Below are positions 14,161 through 22,445 of a stretch of 36,111 nucleotides of DNA, in pieces. A program made the translations under genes and the position numbers. The DNA comes from a virus. The notes beneath the pieces were generated by a model, which was given only the letters and a program-made list of their open reading frames with translations, had not been told where the DNA came from and did not search any database. Where the stretch lies: positions 1 through 36,111 of IMG/VR virus record IMGVR_UViG_3300043448_000106; one strand, written 5' to 3'. Positions within the stretch are counted from its first letter, which is position 1. The number at the start of each line of letters is the position of its first letter.

Positions 14161-15573
14161 TTACCCTCCCGGAATATATGAATTGGGGTCGGTCGTGCCA
14201 GCCCCGCCTGTGCCGCCGAAGAGCGGGTTCTGTTCCGCGTACTGACGCATCACCATCGGCCAGTTGGCGTCCAGCCGCCCGTTCTTGGCGATGTACTCGT
14301 CAGCGAGGCGGGCCAATTCGATCTTGCGTTGCGCGATCTTCTTCTGCGCGGACAGGATCATCTTGTTACCCTGCACCGAGTTGTCGAGGTTGGCCGACAT
14401 GCTCATAACAAAGTCGCGGTCAGCGTTTGAGAAGCCAGCCCCGAGCGAGCCGCCGAGAGACGCCATGACGGCCTGCGTGGATGCCGCACGGAAGGCTTCA
14501 ATGCTGCCCACGTCGGCAGGGTTGCCGCCGAGAGCCTCAACCATCTTCTGCATGGACACGATGGCATCTGTCCCCGTCCCGCTGCGGAAGTTGGGGTCGT
14601 TCATCAAGCTCTCCATCCGGCCCAAGTTTGCCATCTGGTCGCCCGCCGCCGCGGCGGCGTCCTGAAGCCCGGTGTATGTTTTGACGGCCCACTCGCCCAT
14701 ACCCTTGTCGTATGCCTTTTCCTGCTCCGGCAGTGCAGTGGTGACATTCGTACCACCAGCCCCTGCACGGGCCAAAACCTCCGCCTCTTCCGGCGTCTTG
14801 CCCTGAGTGAGCCAATATTCGTAGTTCTGGATCATGGCCGTGCGCGTGTCGGCGGCAGGCGTCAGAGCCGTCGCCACAGCCGTCTTGGCGTCCAGCGCCC
14901 CCGTCATCAGGGCCTGCGCCAGATCTTCGCGGTTTTGCGACATCAGCCACTGAGCCGTGCGGTTGGCCGTGTCCTTCTCGCCGCGCTTCTCCTGACGGAT
15001 CTGGATCATCTGCGCGAGGTTCTGGTCGGGGTCCATACGCAGCGTGTTGGCGGCCAGCGCGATGCGGTCCATCAACTCTCCGCTCTGGAAGTCACGCTTC
15101 AGCCGCTGCCCGAAGGTCTGCGGCTCTTCCTGCATGTCAAACAATCCCATAGGCATCGCGCCATCCTTCCCTGAACTTGCGGAGCCGCTACCGCCGCCAC
15201 CGCCGCCCCATGCTTCCCAAGCGCCGGGGCCTTGGTTCTGATAAATCCACATCCCGATCTGGTCTTGCAGTTCGGGCGTCATGCGCTCGTTGCCTGTCAG
15301 GCCCAAGCCCTTCGCAGCATCACGCAGTGTCGTGCCAACGACCTGATATGCACCCATCGGGGTCGCCACACGGCCGATCTGACCCCTGACACTCTGCGCG
15401 TAGGGGCCGCTCGGGTTTGAAAATTGCAGCGCCTGATTGACCGTCATGTCTGTCAGGTTGACGCCCGCGAACTGTCCGCCGGGGCGGTTGGCGTAGCCGA
15501 AGAGGGCATTGTAATCCCCGCCGCTTTCGCCGGGGAAAACCATTCTCTTCAGTTGCTCGGGCGTCATGACCAT
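14161..15573 (-). CDS. Internal virion protein with N-terminal muralytic (lytic transglycosylase-like) domain
   Basis: This is a 470-residue protein. The first ~130 residues look like a lysozyme-like lytic domain: FPGESGGDYNALFG has the Glu (E16) in the ESGGxxNA setting of lytic transglycosylases, TPMGAYQVVGTTLRD is the usual substrate-groove segment, and DQIGMWIYQNQGPGAWEAW follows. A Gly-rich linker (GGGGGGSGS) leads to a helical, Ala-rich C-terminal part. It likely opens the peptidoglycan during DNA entry, like T7 gp16. The start at 15573 (or 15567) was chosen because the longer upstream frame overlaps the preceding gene and is Arg/Ser-rich shadow sequence. Confidence 0.78.
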   Translation of the reverse strand: MVMTPEQLKRMVFPGESGGDYNALFGYANRPGGQFAGVNLTDMTVNQALQFSNPSGPYAQSVRGQIGRVATPMGAYQVVGTTLRDAAKGLGLTGNERMTPELQDQIGMWIYQNQGPGAWEAWGGGGGGSGSASSGKDGAMPMGLFDMQEEPQTFGQRLKRDFQSGELMDRIALAANTLRMDPDQNLAQMIQIRQEKRGEKDTANRTAQWLMSQNREDLAQALMTGALDAKTAVATALTPAADTRTAMIQNYEYWLTQGKTPEEAEVLARAGAGGTNVTTALPEQEKAYDKGMGEWAVKTYTGLQDAAAAAGDQMANLGRMESLMNDPNFRSGTGTDAIVSMQKMVEALGGNPADVGSIEAFRAASTQAVMASLGGSLGAGFSNADRDFVMSMSANLDNSVQGNKMILSAQKKIAQRKIELARLADEYIAKNGRLDANWPMVMRQYAEQNPLFGGTGGAGTTDPNSYIPGG

Positions 15574-15580
15574 CTGGTTC

Positions 15581-16213
15581 TTAGCTCGGCATGATGCCAG
15601 CGAGGGCGGTGATGTAGTCGAACAGGCCGCGCTTCTGCGTGGTCGTCTGCGTCTGCTGCCCCATGTTAGCTGCGCCGAGGCCGCCGAACAGGGGCGCAAG
15701 GGCGGCGGTGGGGGATCCAGTAAAGCCGCCGTACTGCGCCTTGGAGGCGTCGATCAAAGCCTGATTAAGGGCCTGCTGCTGCGCGCCCTGCTGCGCCTGA
15801 CGGTCGGCGATGCTCTGCGCGAAGCCGAAGCCCTGCCCTGCGAGGTTGGACTGGATGCCCTGCTGGTTCTGAGCCGCGCCCAAAGCCGTGTTGAAGCCCT
15901 GCTGTTGCAGATTGCCGAACAAGTTCGCACCCTGCTGCGCGAAGCCTGTGTTGGTCAGAGCCTCCGCCACACCTTGGCGAGACCCACCGAAGGCGCCGGC
16001 GCGCGAGGCGGACGCCCCGATGTCGTTGATGGCCATCTGGCGCTGGCGGTTGAGATCCTGCATCGCCTGACCCGTCACCATGCTGGTGTATGGGTTCATG
16101 AATTGGCCGATGTTCGGGCCTGCCGCAGCCTGATTGAACAGGTTGGCCGACGTCTGCGAGACATTGCCAGCGACGGGCGTCTGGACGTTCTGTGGGTTCG
16201 ATCCGCCTGCCAT
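15581..16213 (-). CDS. Gln/Ala/Gly-rich internal virion protein
   Basis: This is a 210-residue protein starting MAGGSNPQNVQTPVAGNVSQ and rich in Gln, Ala, Gly and Asn. NPYTSMVTGQAMQDLNRQRQMAINDIGA and AFGGSRQGVAEALTN are typical of short helical internal virion proteins that I associate with podovirus ejection modules. The remainder shows a loose repeat of Q(G)FNxALGAAQNQQG type. GAGGG precedes the ATG at 16213; a longer in-frame start at 16249 lies inside the preceding gene and is less likely. Confidence 0.62.
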   Translation of the reverse strand: MAGGSNPQNVQTPVAGNVSQTSANLFNQAAAGPNIGQFMNPYTSMVTGQAMQDLNRQRQMAINDIGASASRAGAFGGSRQGVAEALTNTGFAQQGANLFGNLQQQGFNTALGAAQNQQGIQSNLAGQGFGFAQSIADRQAQQGAQQQALNQALIDASKAQYGGFTGSPTAALAPLFGGLGAANMGQQTQTTTQKRGLFDYITALAGIMPS

Positions 16214-16214
16214 G

Positions 16215-16796
16215 TTATTTCCCTCGTCCCATGCCGCCGCCGCCATCACGCCCGATGGGGCCGACGCTTGTGATCCTGCCGCTCATGGGGTCTGGCAGAC
16301 CCATAGAGCCTGTTCCTGTCGCTGTCGGCGCGCTCGCCGATGGCATGCGGCCACGACCGTCACGCTGTGGCATACGCGGCTCCATCGTGGGGACGTAACC
16401 CGTGGCGGATGCCGAAGATCCGACGCCGCCGCCTGCCCCTGCAGTTCCGCCAAACTGTGCCATGATCGCGTCGTACGTCCCCGGCTGGCGACGCTGCAAC
16501 TCGGCCAGAGCCGCGTCGTACATCGGCCCGGCAGAGTATGCGCTCATGCCGCCGTAATCTTGCGCGGTCGGCATGCCTGCCGTCACGTCTGCCGTCGGAG
16601 AGCCGAAGGCCTCCGCCATCTGGTTGGTCCCGCGCATGGCGGCCACCTGCATCGGCGTCATCGCGGCCACGTCAGGCCCGTAATACGGCGCGTACGGGAT
16701 GCGCGATACAGCCTCGCTGCGGGCCAAGGCCGAGCGCCCTGCGTCTTCCAGCCACGCTGGAACCGATACGCTTGTCGATTTGCTTCCGCCGCCCAT
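16215..16796 (-). CDS. Internal virion protein, low-complexity
   Basis: This is a 193-residue protein starting MGGGSKSTSVSVPAWLEDAG. It has SVPAWLEDAGRSALARSEAVSRIPYAPYYGPDVAAM, a segment common to small virion proteins of this gene order, then a Met/Ala/Gly-rich tail ending GGGMGRGK. Probably largely disordered or assembled with the neighbouring ejection proteins. The start at 16796 overlaps the preceding stop (TAATG) and has AAGGA upstream; the frame's earlier ATG at 16895 lies inside the preceding gene. Confidence 0.6.
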   Translation of the reverse strand: MGGGSKSTSVSVPAWLEDAGRSALARSEAVSRIPYAPYYGPDVAAMTPMQVAAMRGTNQMAEAFGSPTADVTAGMPTAQDYGGMSAYSAGPMYDAALAELQRRQPGTYDAIMAQFGGTAGAGGGVGSSASATGYVPTMEPRMPQRDGRGRMPSASAPTATGTGSMGLPDPMSGRITSVGPIGRDGGGGMGRGK

Positions 16797-17152
16797 TACA
16801 ATTCCTTCTCCATCACGACCATGACGGGGCGAAACCCGCTCTTGTCTAAGATCCGCTCCCAGCCCTTGCGGCCAGAAATTGTCATGCTCTCGCATCCCTG
16901 CTGTCGGCCCCAGTCGGCCACGCTCTCGATGCCGTCAACCACCTCATCCATCTGCCCTCCGGCGAGAAAGACGTGCAGCACCTTCTTTCTAGCATACTCC
17001 ACAATCTCTGTCACGGCGCAGCTATTCGGCGCTGGCCAGAGCTGCATGCGCCCCTCCAAGATGCCCTGCTTCACGTCGTCGAAGATGTGCGTGCCGCCGC
17101 TGTACTCCAGCGCGGCCTCAATGTGCTTGCGGTTGGCGTCGATGATGTTCAT
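16796..17152 (-). CDS. GNAT-like (acyltransferase-fold) virion-module protein
   Basis: This is a 118-residue protein. The central HVFLAGGQMDEVVDGIESVADWG and the C-terminal CESMTISGRKGWERILDKSGFRP have the strand-helix-strand pattern and R/G-rich turn of GNAT acetyltransferase domains. The size is minimal for the fold. Proteins of this type sit among internal virion genes in many podoviruses (T7 gp13 holds a similar place), where a structural rather than catalytic role is likely. ATG overlaps the preceding stop (ATGA). Confidence 0.6.
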   Translation of the reverse strand: MNIIDANRKHIEAALEYSGGTHIFDDVKQGILEGRMQLWPAPNSCAVTEIVEYARKKVLHVFLAGGQMDEVVDGIESVADWGRQQGCESMTISGRKGWERILDKSGFRPVMVVMEKEL

Positions 17153-17808
17153 GCCTGCACCCGCGTGATGACAAGCGTCACGGACGGCGCGGCTGGGGCG
17201 TAAGCCGTCGCCACATGCGCGTGAAGGTAGCCGTTCGTGCTGTCAACGGCCCACATGACATTCAGCACGTCGCCGGCAGCGAAGCTGAAGATGGCCGTGC
17301 GGCTGACCACAAAGGTCGCGCCGTTGTTGTGCAGGCTGGCGACGATGGTGCTGCCCGGGACGTCGGTGCCGTTTTTGCGCGGCCAGAAGCGAAAATTCAC
17401 TTGGCTGCTCGACGTGCTGCTGATCTGCGCCGTGAAAGCGATTTCATACAGGCCGCCCTCGGCGAAGGTGATCTCGGTCGCCGGCGAGCCGGTGACGGTT
17501 ATTCCTTGCGCTGAGATGGTGTCCAGCGCAACTTTATAAGCCGTGTTGATGGCGGCCGCCGTGATGTCTGTGTCCTGCCCAAGTATTGCGAAGCCGTCGG
17601 CCAGCACGATCTGCCGCCAGACGCTGCCCTTGGAGACGACGGGATACCCGCCGACAGGATCCCACAGGATCGATCCGTCGTCGACGGCCGAAGACGTCGT
17701 GTTCTTGAATTGCAAGCGAGACGCGGTGCGGCGCAGGTACGACACAATGTTTTGCGCCCACACCTGCAGGTCAGGCGTCACTGGCGGTGGGCTGAAACCT
17801 AAACTCAC
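17149..17808 (-). CDS. Beta-rich virion surface protein (C1q/TNF-like jelly-roll)
   Basis: This is a 219-residue protein. Residues 80-200 show the rhythm of a C1q/TNF-like jelly roll: GLYEIAFTAQISSTSS, VNFRFWPRKNGTDVPGST, FVVSRTAIFSFAAGDVLNVMWAV and YLHAHVATAYAPAAPSVTLVIT. Such domains trimerise and are frequent in phage tail and head fibres. The N-terminal part (VTPDLQVWAQNIVSYLRRT) is helical and could be a virion anchor. The start is GTG at 17808, overlapping the nozzle stop (GTGA). Encoded directly after the nozzle gene, so it may decorate the tail. Confidence 0.6.
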   Translation of the reverse strand: MSLGFSPPPVTPDLQVWAQNIVSYLRRTASRLQFKNTTSSAVDDGSILWDPVGGYPVVSKGSVWRQIVLADGFAILGQDTDITAAAINTAYKVALDTISAQGITVTGSPATEITFAEGGLYEIAFTAQISSTSSSQVNFRFWPRKNGTDVPGSTIVASLHNNGATFVVSRTAIFSFAAGDVLNVMWAVDSTNGYLHAHVATAYAPAAPSVTLVITRVQA

Positions 17809-19280
17809 CGCAGGCCACCCGGCTTGGCATCAAGGCGCATGACGCCGACGCGCCAGTCAGCGAGGCGTGCCCCGTCAACGCGCACGTTCACCTGCCTGCC
17901 CGTGAAGCGCACGCTGGTGGGGTTGGCCATCGAATACGGCCCGTAGCTGCGCTGCGTGTCATTCGGGTGGAAGCGCGTCTTGAACGTCGCATTGACGTCG
18001 CCCTGCGTCTTCTCATCCGGGATCAGCATGGTGGCCACCATGACGTTATCACCGGCGGCGAGGCTGATCGGCCCGCTCTCGGCGAAGACGTCCGCGCCAT
18101 CAAGCGCGAGGCCAGTTTCGTGATCGTACGATACACCGTCGGTCCCGAACCAAATCGGGTTGCGGAACACACCGCTATCCACGCCAGCCGTGCGGGACAG
18201 CGTGCCAATCGACCAGTGACGCTCGGCGTAATTGAAGACGACGTAGCGGTCGTTTTCGAGCGATGCGCCCGACGGATAGAACCACCAGATCTCGTTGAAC
18301 TGCTGGTTGCTGACGCCGTAAATCTTGGATGACTGCGCGCCGCTGATGTCGCTAAAGATGTAATCCGAGACCTCGCAGGGGATGTCCTGAACCGCGCCGC
18401 CCGAATAGATGTGGAAGCCGCGCTTGCCCATCCAGAAGATGCCCTCGTCGACGGAGACGGCTGCCTTGCGGGCGATGACGCCGCAGGCCGAGCCCACACG
18501 CTCGAAGCCATACACAAACGGCGGCCCTTGATAGGTTGCAGCGTGGGCGTCTTGGTCCGTGAGGATCAAGGTCTGGCCGCGCGTTTTGATGCCGAGCATG
18601 ATCTGGCCGCTGGTCTGCAGCTCGATGTCGCCCGCCTCGTTTGTCGTCGCCGGCGTCCATTCGGTATTGTCTTCCCGGTCGCACCACTGAACCTTGCGTG
18701 GGTTGCCCCCGGCGCCGAGGGCGAAGAGGAACCGCTCGCCGGTGACGACGAGTGAAAGGTTGTTCGTCGGCGCGTTGCTGATCGCCGCCGCGTCGTTGGC
18801 CGGGTTCAAGTCCCACTCAAGCAGGCGCCCATCCGCGATGGAACACGCGACAAGGTTCTGGCCCCAGTTGTCGAGGGCCCACGTCGTGGCCTCTCCGTAG
18901 TTGCCCTTGTCCGCACGCTCAACGCCGTAGGCCTCAAGGCCATAAAAGCCGCCGCCGTAGCCGGTGTTCACTTCTGCATCGACCGTGCCATTCGTCAAAT
19001 CTGCCGGGGTGATGTCGACGACGGTGCCAGACGCCAGAACAGACTTCAGGGCATTGTGGAAGCCGGCCGCATACCTGCGGTCACTGCTGAGATCCTGCCA
19101 AGCCAGAGCCGCCCGCGGGGCGGAAGCGCCGACGGTGTCCCGCTCGCGCCAGCCGCCGACAGGCCGCATCGTGCCGTCGATCCAGCGCACCAGATTGGCG
19201 TCATACCAGCGATTGCTGGCCTGATACTCGGTGCCGTTGCGGTAGACACCCGGTGGGATCTGGAGCGGGATTAGAGGCAT
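17805..19280 (-). CDS. Tail nozzle / DNA stabilisation protein, P22 gp10-like
   Basis: This is a 491-residue, beta-strand-rich protein. It begins MPLIPLQIPPGVYRNGTEYQ, and the N-terminal NRWYDANLVRWIDGTMRPVGGW matches the conserved start of P22 gp10-type proteins (short-tail nozzle that closes the packaged head). Repeated Trp/Gly-rich blades (DREDNTEWTPATTNEAGD, FWMGKRGFHIYSGGAVQDIP, IWWFYPSGASLENDRYVVFN) suggest a beta-propeller core. AGGAG precedes the ATG at 19280. Together with the adaptor gene at 26505 this forms the short non-contractile tail. Confidence 0.85.
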   Translation of the reverse strand: MPLIPLQIPPGVYRNGTEYQASNRWYDANLVRWIDGTMRPVGGWRERDTVGASAPRAALAWQDLSSDRRYAAGFHNALKSVLASGTVVDITPADLTNGTVDAEVNTGYGGGFYGLEAYGVERADKGNYGEATTWALDNWGQNLVACSIADGRLLEWDLNPANDAAAISNAPTNNLSLVVTGERFLFALGAGGNPRKVQWCDREDNTEWTPATTNEAGDIELQTSGQIMLGIKTRGQTLILTDQDAHAATYQGPPFVYGFERVGSACGVIARKAAVSVDEGIFWMGKRGFHIYSGGAVQDIPCEVSDYIFSDISGAQSSKIYGVSNQQFNEIWWFYPSGASLENDRYVVFNYAERHWSIGTLSRTAGVDSGVFRNPIWFGTDGVSYDHETGLALDGADVFAESGPISLAAGDNVMVATMLIPDEKTQGDVNATFKTRFHPNDTQRSYGPYSMANPTSVRFTGRQVNVRVDGARLADWRVGVMRLDAKPGGLR

Positions 19281-19321
19281 CTGTGTCTCCTGTGTGGCGC
19301 ATCATACAGCAGAGGCATGAT

Positions 19322-20464
19322 TTAGCCAACCTCCCGATCTATCGGGTCCAAGGCGCGCAGGACTAGGCCGTCCACCTTGTGGAAGGTTATAGACTGCAAA
19401 GCGCGTCTGCCGCCGTAGCCCATGCCGGCAGCGTACGCGTCAGGCGGGCAAAATGCGCGCAGGCTCTCATGCCGAAGCGGGCCGAGATCCTTGGCGTGAT
19501 CGTGATGCACATGGCCCGTCAGGTAATGCCTGTGCCGCGTCTGCGACCAGAACGTGCATACGTCCGACAGATACAAGGCCATCTGCTGCGGTTTGCCCCT
19601 GTCGCCGTGGTGGGCGAAGATCGCGCACTTGCCCCACTGGAACATGAACAGGTCGCGAGGATTCTTCTCGACCGTCACCCGCGCCTCGTTGCGGTACCGC
19701 TCCGCCAGCGCGAAGTTCAGCGTCATGCTTGAGTGCGGGTCGTGGTTGCCGCGGAGTACGCGGACCAGCACGCTCGCGTGCTTCTGGAGCAGCCTGTGGA
19801 TGGTCTCTGCGATTATCCCGATGCCAACGTCCAGCACCTTCCAGAAGCGCCCGTCCACGTCCAGCTTGTGTCGGTTGGCCGGCGTCTCTGACCGCGTGTC
19901 GTCGCTGTGGAAGTAATCGCCGCCTATCAGCAAGATCGCCTGCTCTGCCGCAGGCGTGAGCGCCAGCACCTTGGCGAAGGCGTGCCGCATGTCCTGAGCC
20001 GCGTGTTCGAGGTCGTAATCCTGCGAGCCTGTCTCGCGGCCCCACGCCAGCATGCCGACGTGGGCGTCCATGAGCGGATAAACGGCGCACAGGTCGGCCA
20101 TGACGCTTTCGGGGGCCAGCACAGGCTCGGCGGGCTTCATGCCCTCCAGAGCCGCGCGTATGCGATCCGCGACGGCCTCCGGCTGCTCCGCCTCGGGCCG
20201 CAGCATGACAGAGTAACCCGGCTCCTCGTCTTTGGCGGGAACCTTCACCCAAGCCATTGAGGGAACCATGTTCGTCCCGACGGCTTTCATGCTGTCGGCG
20301 ATGGCCGGGTCGAGGCGATAATCTTTCCGCACTTCAGGCGTGAAGCCAGCCCGGTCCAGAAGGCGCTGGAAGTCACGATGATTTATGCCGAACTCGCGCG
20401 CAGCCTCGGACACATTGCCCGTGCGCTTGAAGGCCTCGACGGCCTCTTGCTGTCTAGGTGTCAT
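19322..20464 (-). CDS. Metallophosphoesterase with N-terminal helix-turn-helix
   Basis: This is a 380-residue protein. Residues 1-42 (TPRQQEAVEAFKRTGNVSEA, then FGINHRDFQRLLDRAG) form a homeodomain-like HTH. From about residue 125 comes a calcineurin-like phosphoesterase with all metal motifs: DAH (133-135), GGDYFH (181-186), GNHD (239-242), HHGD (285-288) and GHVH (317-320). Such fusions are widespread in phages and probably act on nucleic acid ends or nucleotides, with unknown substrate. The start at 20464 is preferred (GGGA 7 bases upstream); an ATG at 20479 has no ribosome binding site. It overlaps the o-spanin end, so it is co-expressed with lysis genes. Confidence 0.85.
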   Translation of the reverse strand: MTPRQQEAVEAFKRTGNVSEAAREFGINHRDFQRLLDRAGFTPEVRKDYRLDPAIADSMKAVGTNMVPSMAWVKVPAKDEEPGYSVMLRPEAEQPEAVADRIRAALEGMKPAEPVLAPESVMADLCAVYPLMDAHVGMLAWGRETGSQDYDLEHAAQDMRHAFAKVLALTPAAEQAILLIGGDYFHSDDTRSETPANRHKLDVDGRFWKVLDVGIGIIAETIHRLLQKHASVLVRVLRGNHDPHSSMTLNFALAERYRNEARVTVEKNPRDLFMFQWGKCAIFAHHGDRGKPQQMALYLSDVCTFWSQTRHRHYLTGHVHHDHAKDLGPLRHESLRAFCPPDAYAAGMGYGGRRALQSITFHKVDGLVLRALDPIDREVG

Positions 20465-20681
20465 ATCCACATCCCGCATCGAGGAGCTGGATCAGCCGCG
20501 CGCCGGAAACCACCGAAAGCGGCCCGCCATCGTCAGCCAAAGACGCCGCATGGTCCGTCCGCGCCGCTTCGGTCCCGGCGCAGACCGCATCAGTGCTTAC
20601 CGCGCTCACGCAGCCAGTCACGGGCAGCGTCAGCATCAGACATGCGGCCAATCTCGTCCATTCGCTTGCGCGTCTCGGCAT
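20454..20681 (-). CDS. Outer-membrane spanin lipoprotein (Rz1-like)
   Basis: This is a 75-residue protein that starts inside the i-spanin gene in another frame (92-base overlap) and runs past its end. It has a basic start (MPRRASEWTR), a hydrophobic segment and the lipobox LPVTGC, with Cys24 as the lipidation site. The mature part is short and contains two further Cys residues and ASLADDGGPLSVVSGARLI, which I recall from other phage o-spanins. The upstream part of the frame is a shadow; the ATG at 20681 follows GAGG closely. It pairs with the i-spanin to fuse inner and outer membranes at lysis. Confidence 0.75.
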   Translation of the reverse strand: MPRRASEWTRLAACLMLTLPVTGCVSAVSTDAVCAGTEAARTDHAASLADDGGPLSVVSGARLIQLLDAGCGYDT

Positions 20682-20808
20682 ATCCCTCAAGCTCCTCTTG
20701 CTTGGCGTCGGCCTGAGCCGACTTTCTGCCGCCAAGCCAGCTCGCTGCCAGCGCGGCAACGACAAGCCCGATGCCTGCCGCCCAGAGTTTTAGCCGGGCG
20801 AAGATCAA
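20590..20808 (-). CDS. Inner-membrane spanin (Rz-like)
   Basis: This is a 72-residue protein with one N-terminal transmembrane segment (LWAAGIGLVVAALAASWLGG, residues 8-27). A periplasmic helix that is Lys/Glu/Gln-rich follows (QADAKQEELEGYAETRKRMDEI) and ends at RDWLRERGKH. This is the standard i-spanin layout. Start overlaps the endolysin stop (ATGA), and the Rz1-like gene begins inside it, as in lambda Rz/Rz1. Short for the family (lambda Rz is about 150 residues). Confidence 0.75.
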   Translation of the reverse strand: MIFARLKLWAAGIGLVVAALAASWLGGRKSAQADAKQEELEGYAETRKRMDEIGRMSDADAARDWLRERGKH

Positions 20809-21470
20809 CGGTCGCCCTCTGCCCAGCGGCGGATGCGCTCACGCATAACCCACATGGCCGCCAAGACCACAACGCCCGCGAACACCATCGCCACGATCTG
20901 GGCTGTGCCATCCAGCGCGCCTACTGCGGCGACACCAGCGCCGGCGCCGGACGCGATCTGGACAACCGACGCCTGCACGGTGGTGGATTGAGCCACGCTG
21001 GTGCGCCCCTCAAACTCGCCATCGGTCGGTGTCAGGAACAGCTTGCGCTCGGCCTCGCGGCGGCGCGTCAGGCCCTTCAGGATCTTGCCGCCTGCCTTGT
21101 TCCACATCAGGATCGCCTTGGCCGCGCCCTCTTTGTCGCCCGCGTTGAACAGGCGGAGCGCGGATGACTTCTTGAACGCACCCGGCCCGATATTGTAGGC
21201 CAGCGAGACGAAGGCGCCGAACTCGTTGTCGCTGATGGCTACAGCGATTGAAGGCGCGATCTGATCTGCGAACTTGTCCAGAGCCGCCTGCAAATATGCC
21301 TCAGCGTCGCTCTTGGTGATTGTCATGCCGTCTTTGGGCGTGATGCCAACACCAGCCGCGGCCGTGGTGCCGTACCCTATAGTCCAGATGCCGGCCGGGC
21401 ACTTGTACGCCTTCGCGCGGAAGCCCTCGAACTCTTTGACCAGATTGACGGTCGCTTGGTTTATCCTCAT
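20805..21470 (-). CDS. Endolysin, GH24 lysozyme with C-terminal membrane segment
   Basis: This is a 221-residue protein. Residues 10-35 carry the GH24 triad in the form Glu15-(8 residues)-Cys24-(5 residues)-Thr30 (EFEGFRAKAYKCPAGIWTIG), a known variant with Cys in place of Asp. FGAFVSLAYNIGPGAFKKSS and GLTRRREAERKLFL are the usual downstream motifs. After residue 150 a linker leads to a weakly hydrophobic stretch (ASGAGAGVAAVGALDG) and a strong transmembrane segment (IVAMVFAGVVVLAAMWVM), ending in a basic tail. The membrane part could tether the enzyme or give holin-like behaviour; no other clear holin is present. Start overlaps the preceding stop. Confidence 0.85.
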   Translation of the reverse strand: MRINQATVNLVKEFEGFRAKAYKCPAGIWTIGYGTTAAAGVGITPKDGMTITKSDAEAYLQAALDKFADQIAPSIAVAISDNEFGAFVSLAYNIGPGAFKKSSALRLFNAGDKEGAAKAILMWNKAGGKILKGLTRRREAERKLFLTPTDGEFEGRTSVAQSTTVQASVVQIASGAGAGVAAVGALDGTAQIVAMVFAGVVVLAAMWVMRERIRRWAEGDR

Positions 21471-21691
21471 TTCCTCAACGCCCTCTCGATGTCGTCCAGC
21501 TTGGCGAACACAGCCTTGAAGTTGTCCTGAAGGTTCTTAAACTCGCGATCATGCGCCTGCTTGTTGGCGGCCGCCTCGGCCTTCAAGACAGCGATGTCCG
21601 TCGCATGCTCTTGCTGCGTACGGTACTGCATAAACACGAATGCCGCCACCGGGGCGACGATCCACTTCATGATGGCTTCAAGCACGTCCAT
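21467..21691 (-). CDS. Lysis-cassette membrane protein with coiled coil (possible holin or holin-associated)
   Basis: This is a 74-residue protein with one N-terminal transmembrane segment (MKWIVAPVAAFVFMQY, about residues 8-23). A long charged helix follows (TDIAVLKAEAAANKQAHDRE, then DNFKAVFAKLDDIERAL) with heptad character. It is the first gene of the lysis cassette, with AAAGGA upstream of the ATG at 21691. The single span plus coiled coil recalls XhlA-type holin partners, although XhlA has the two parts in the opposite order. Confidence 0.6.
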   Translation of the reverse strand: MDVLEAIMKWIVAPVAAFVFMQYRTQQEHATDIAVLKAEAAANKQAHDREFKNLQDNFKAVFAKLDDIERALRK

Positions 21692-21710
21692 GTCTGGATC
21701 CTTTCTCTCG

Positions 21711-22445
21711 TCACGAAATTGTCAAAGTGCCAGAAGATGTGAATGTGGACGTGTTGCCGTTCCAAGTGATCTCGCAATACCCGGCCGCGCCGTTCCCGCC
21801 GTAGTACTCAAAGACGTGGCCGAGGCCGCCAGACCCGATGCTGATCGTAAGCTCGGTGCCGTAGTCGACCTCAACAGTGCCCGTGAGCCGGGTCGATGCA
21901 AAGCCGCCCTGCCCCCTGTTGCCGCTCGAATCGAACGTCTGGGGATTGTCGCCGCCGCCGCCGCCGCCGCCCGCCCCATAAGAGGTGGATGGCGCGTTTT
22001 GGCCGACTTGCTGCGTTGATACCAGAGCGCCGCCCGGCCCATAGAAGCTGGCCTCACCCGCGCCCAAGGTAAGCTGGTTCCAGACGTAAGCGAAGCTGTA
22101 CCCGCCGGATCCGCCCGGCGCTGTGATCGTTTGCATCTCGTCTGCGCTGATGGAGGAAGCCCCGCCAGACGTCGCGTAGAGGCCGTAGCCCGCCCCGCCG
22201 TCATCGTCTCTGCCAGCCCCGCCGCCACCACCACCCCCGATGATGGCGTATGTGACCGTCACGGTCTTGGACGCGCCACGGAAATTGTTCATGCTGATCG
22301 GCCCGCTCGTCGGGATGAGGGCCGTGCCCGCGCCATCCGGCACATATGTGCCGCCGCGATAATACTCGTCCAGCGAGATCGGATCGGTCCCGCCAAACTC
22401 TTGCTGGATGTCGGCCAGCGTTACGGTTCCAGTCGGGACGGCCAT
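21711..22445 (-). CDS. Glycine-rich tail-fibre tip / adhesin
   Basis: This is a 244-residue protein. The N-terminus (TGTVTLADIQQEFGGTDPIS, then LDEYYRGGTYVPDG and SGPISMNNFRGAS) is a module common in phage tail proteins. The rest is extremely Gly-rich (several runs of 7 or more Gly, e.g. IIGGGGGGGAGRDDDGG), ending in a beta-rich segment (GYCEITWNGNTSTFTSSGTL). Such Gly-rich motifs form polyglycine-II sandwiches in T-even gp38 adhesins, so this may be a receptor-binding tip. The start at 22445 overlaps the preceding stop (TGATG); the much longer upstream frame is a shadow of the preceding gene. Confidence 0.75.
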   Translation of the reverse strand: MAVPTGTVTLADIQQEFGGTDPISLDEYYRGGTYVPDGAGTALIPTSGPISMNNFRGASKTVTVTYAIIGGGGGGGAGRDDDGGAGYGLYATSGGASSISADEMQTITAPGGSGGYSFAYVWNQLTLGAGEASFYGPGGALVSTQQVGQNAPSTSYGAGGGGGGGDNPQTFDSSGNRGQGGFASTRLTGTVEVDYGTELTISIGSGGLGHVFEYYGGNGAAGYCEITWNGNTSTFTSSGTLTIS

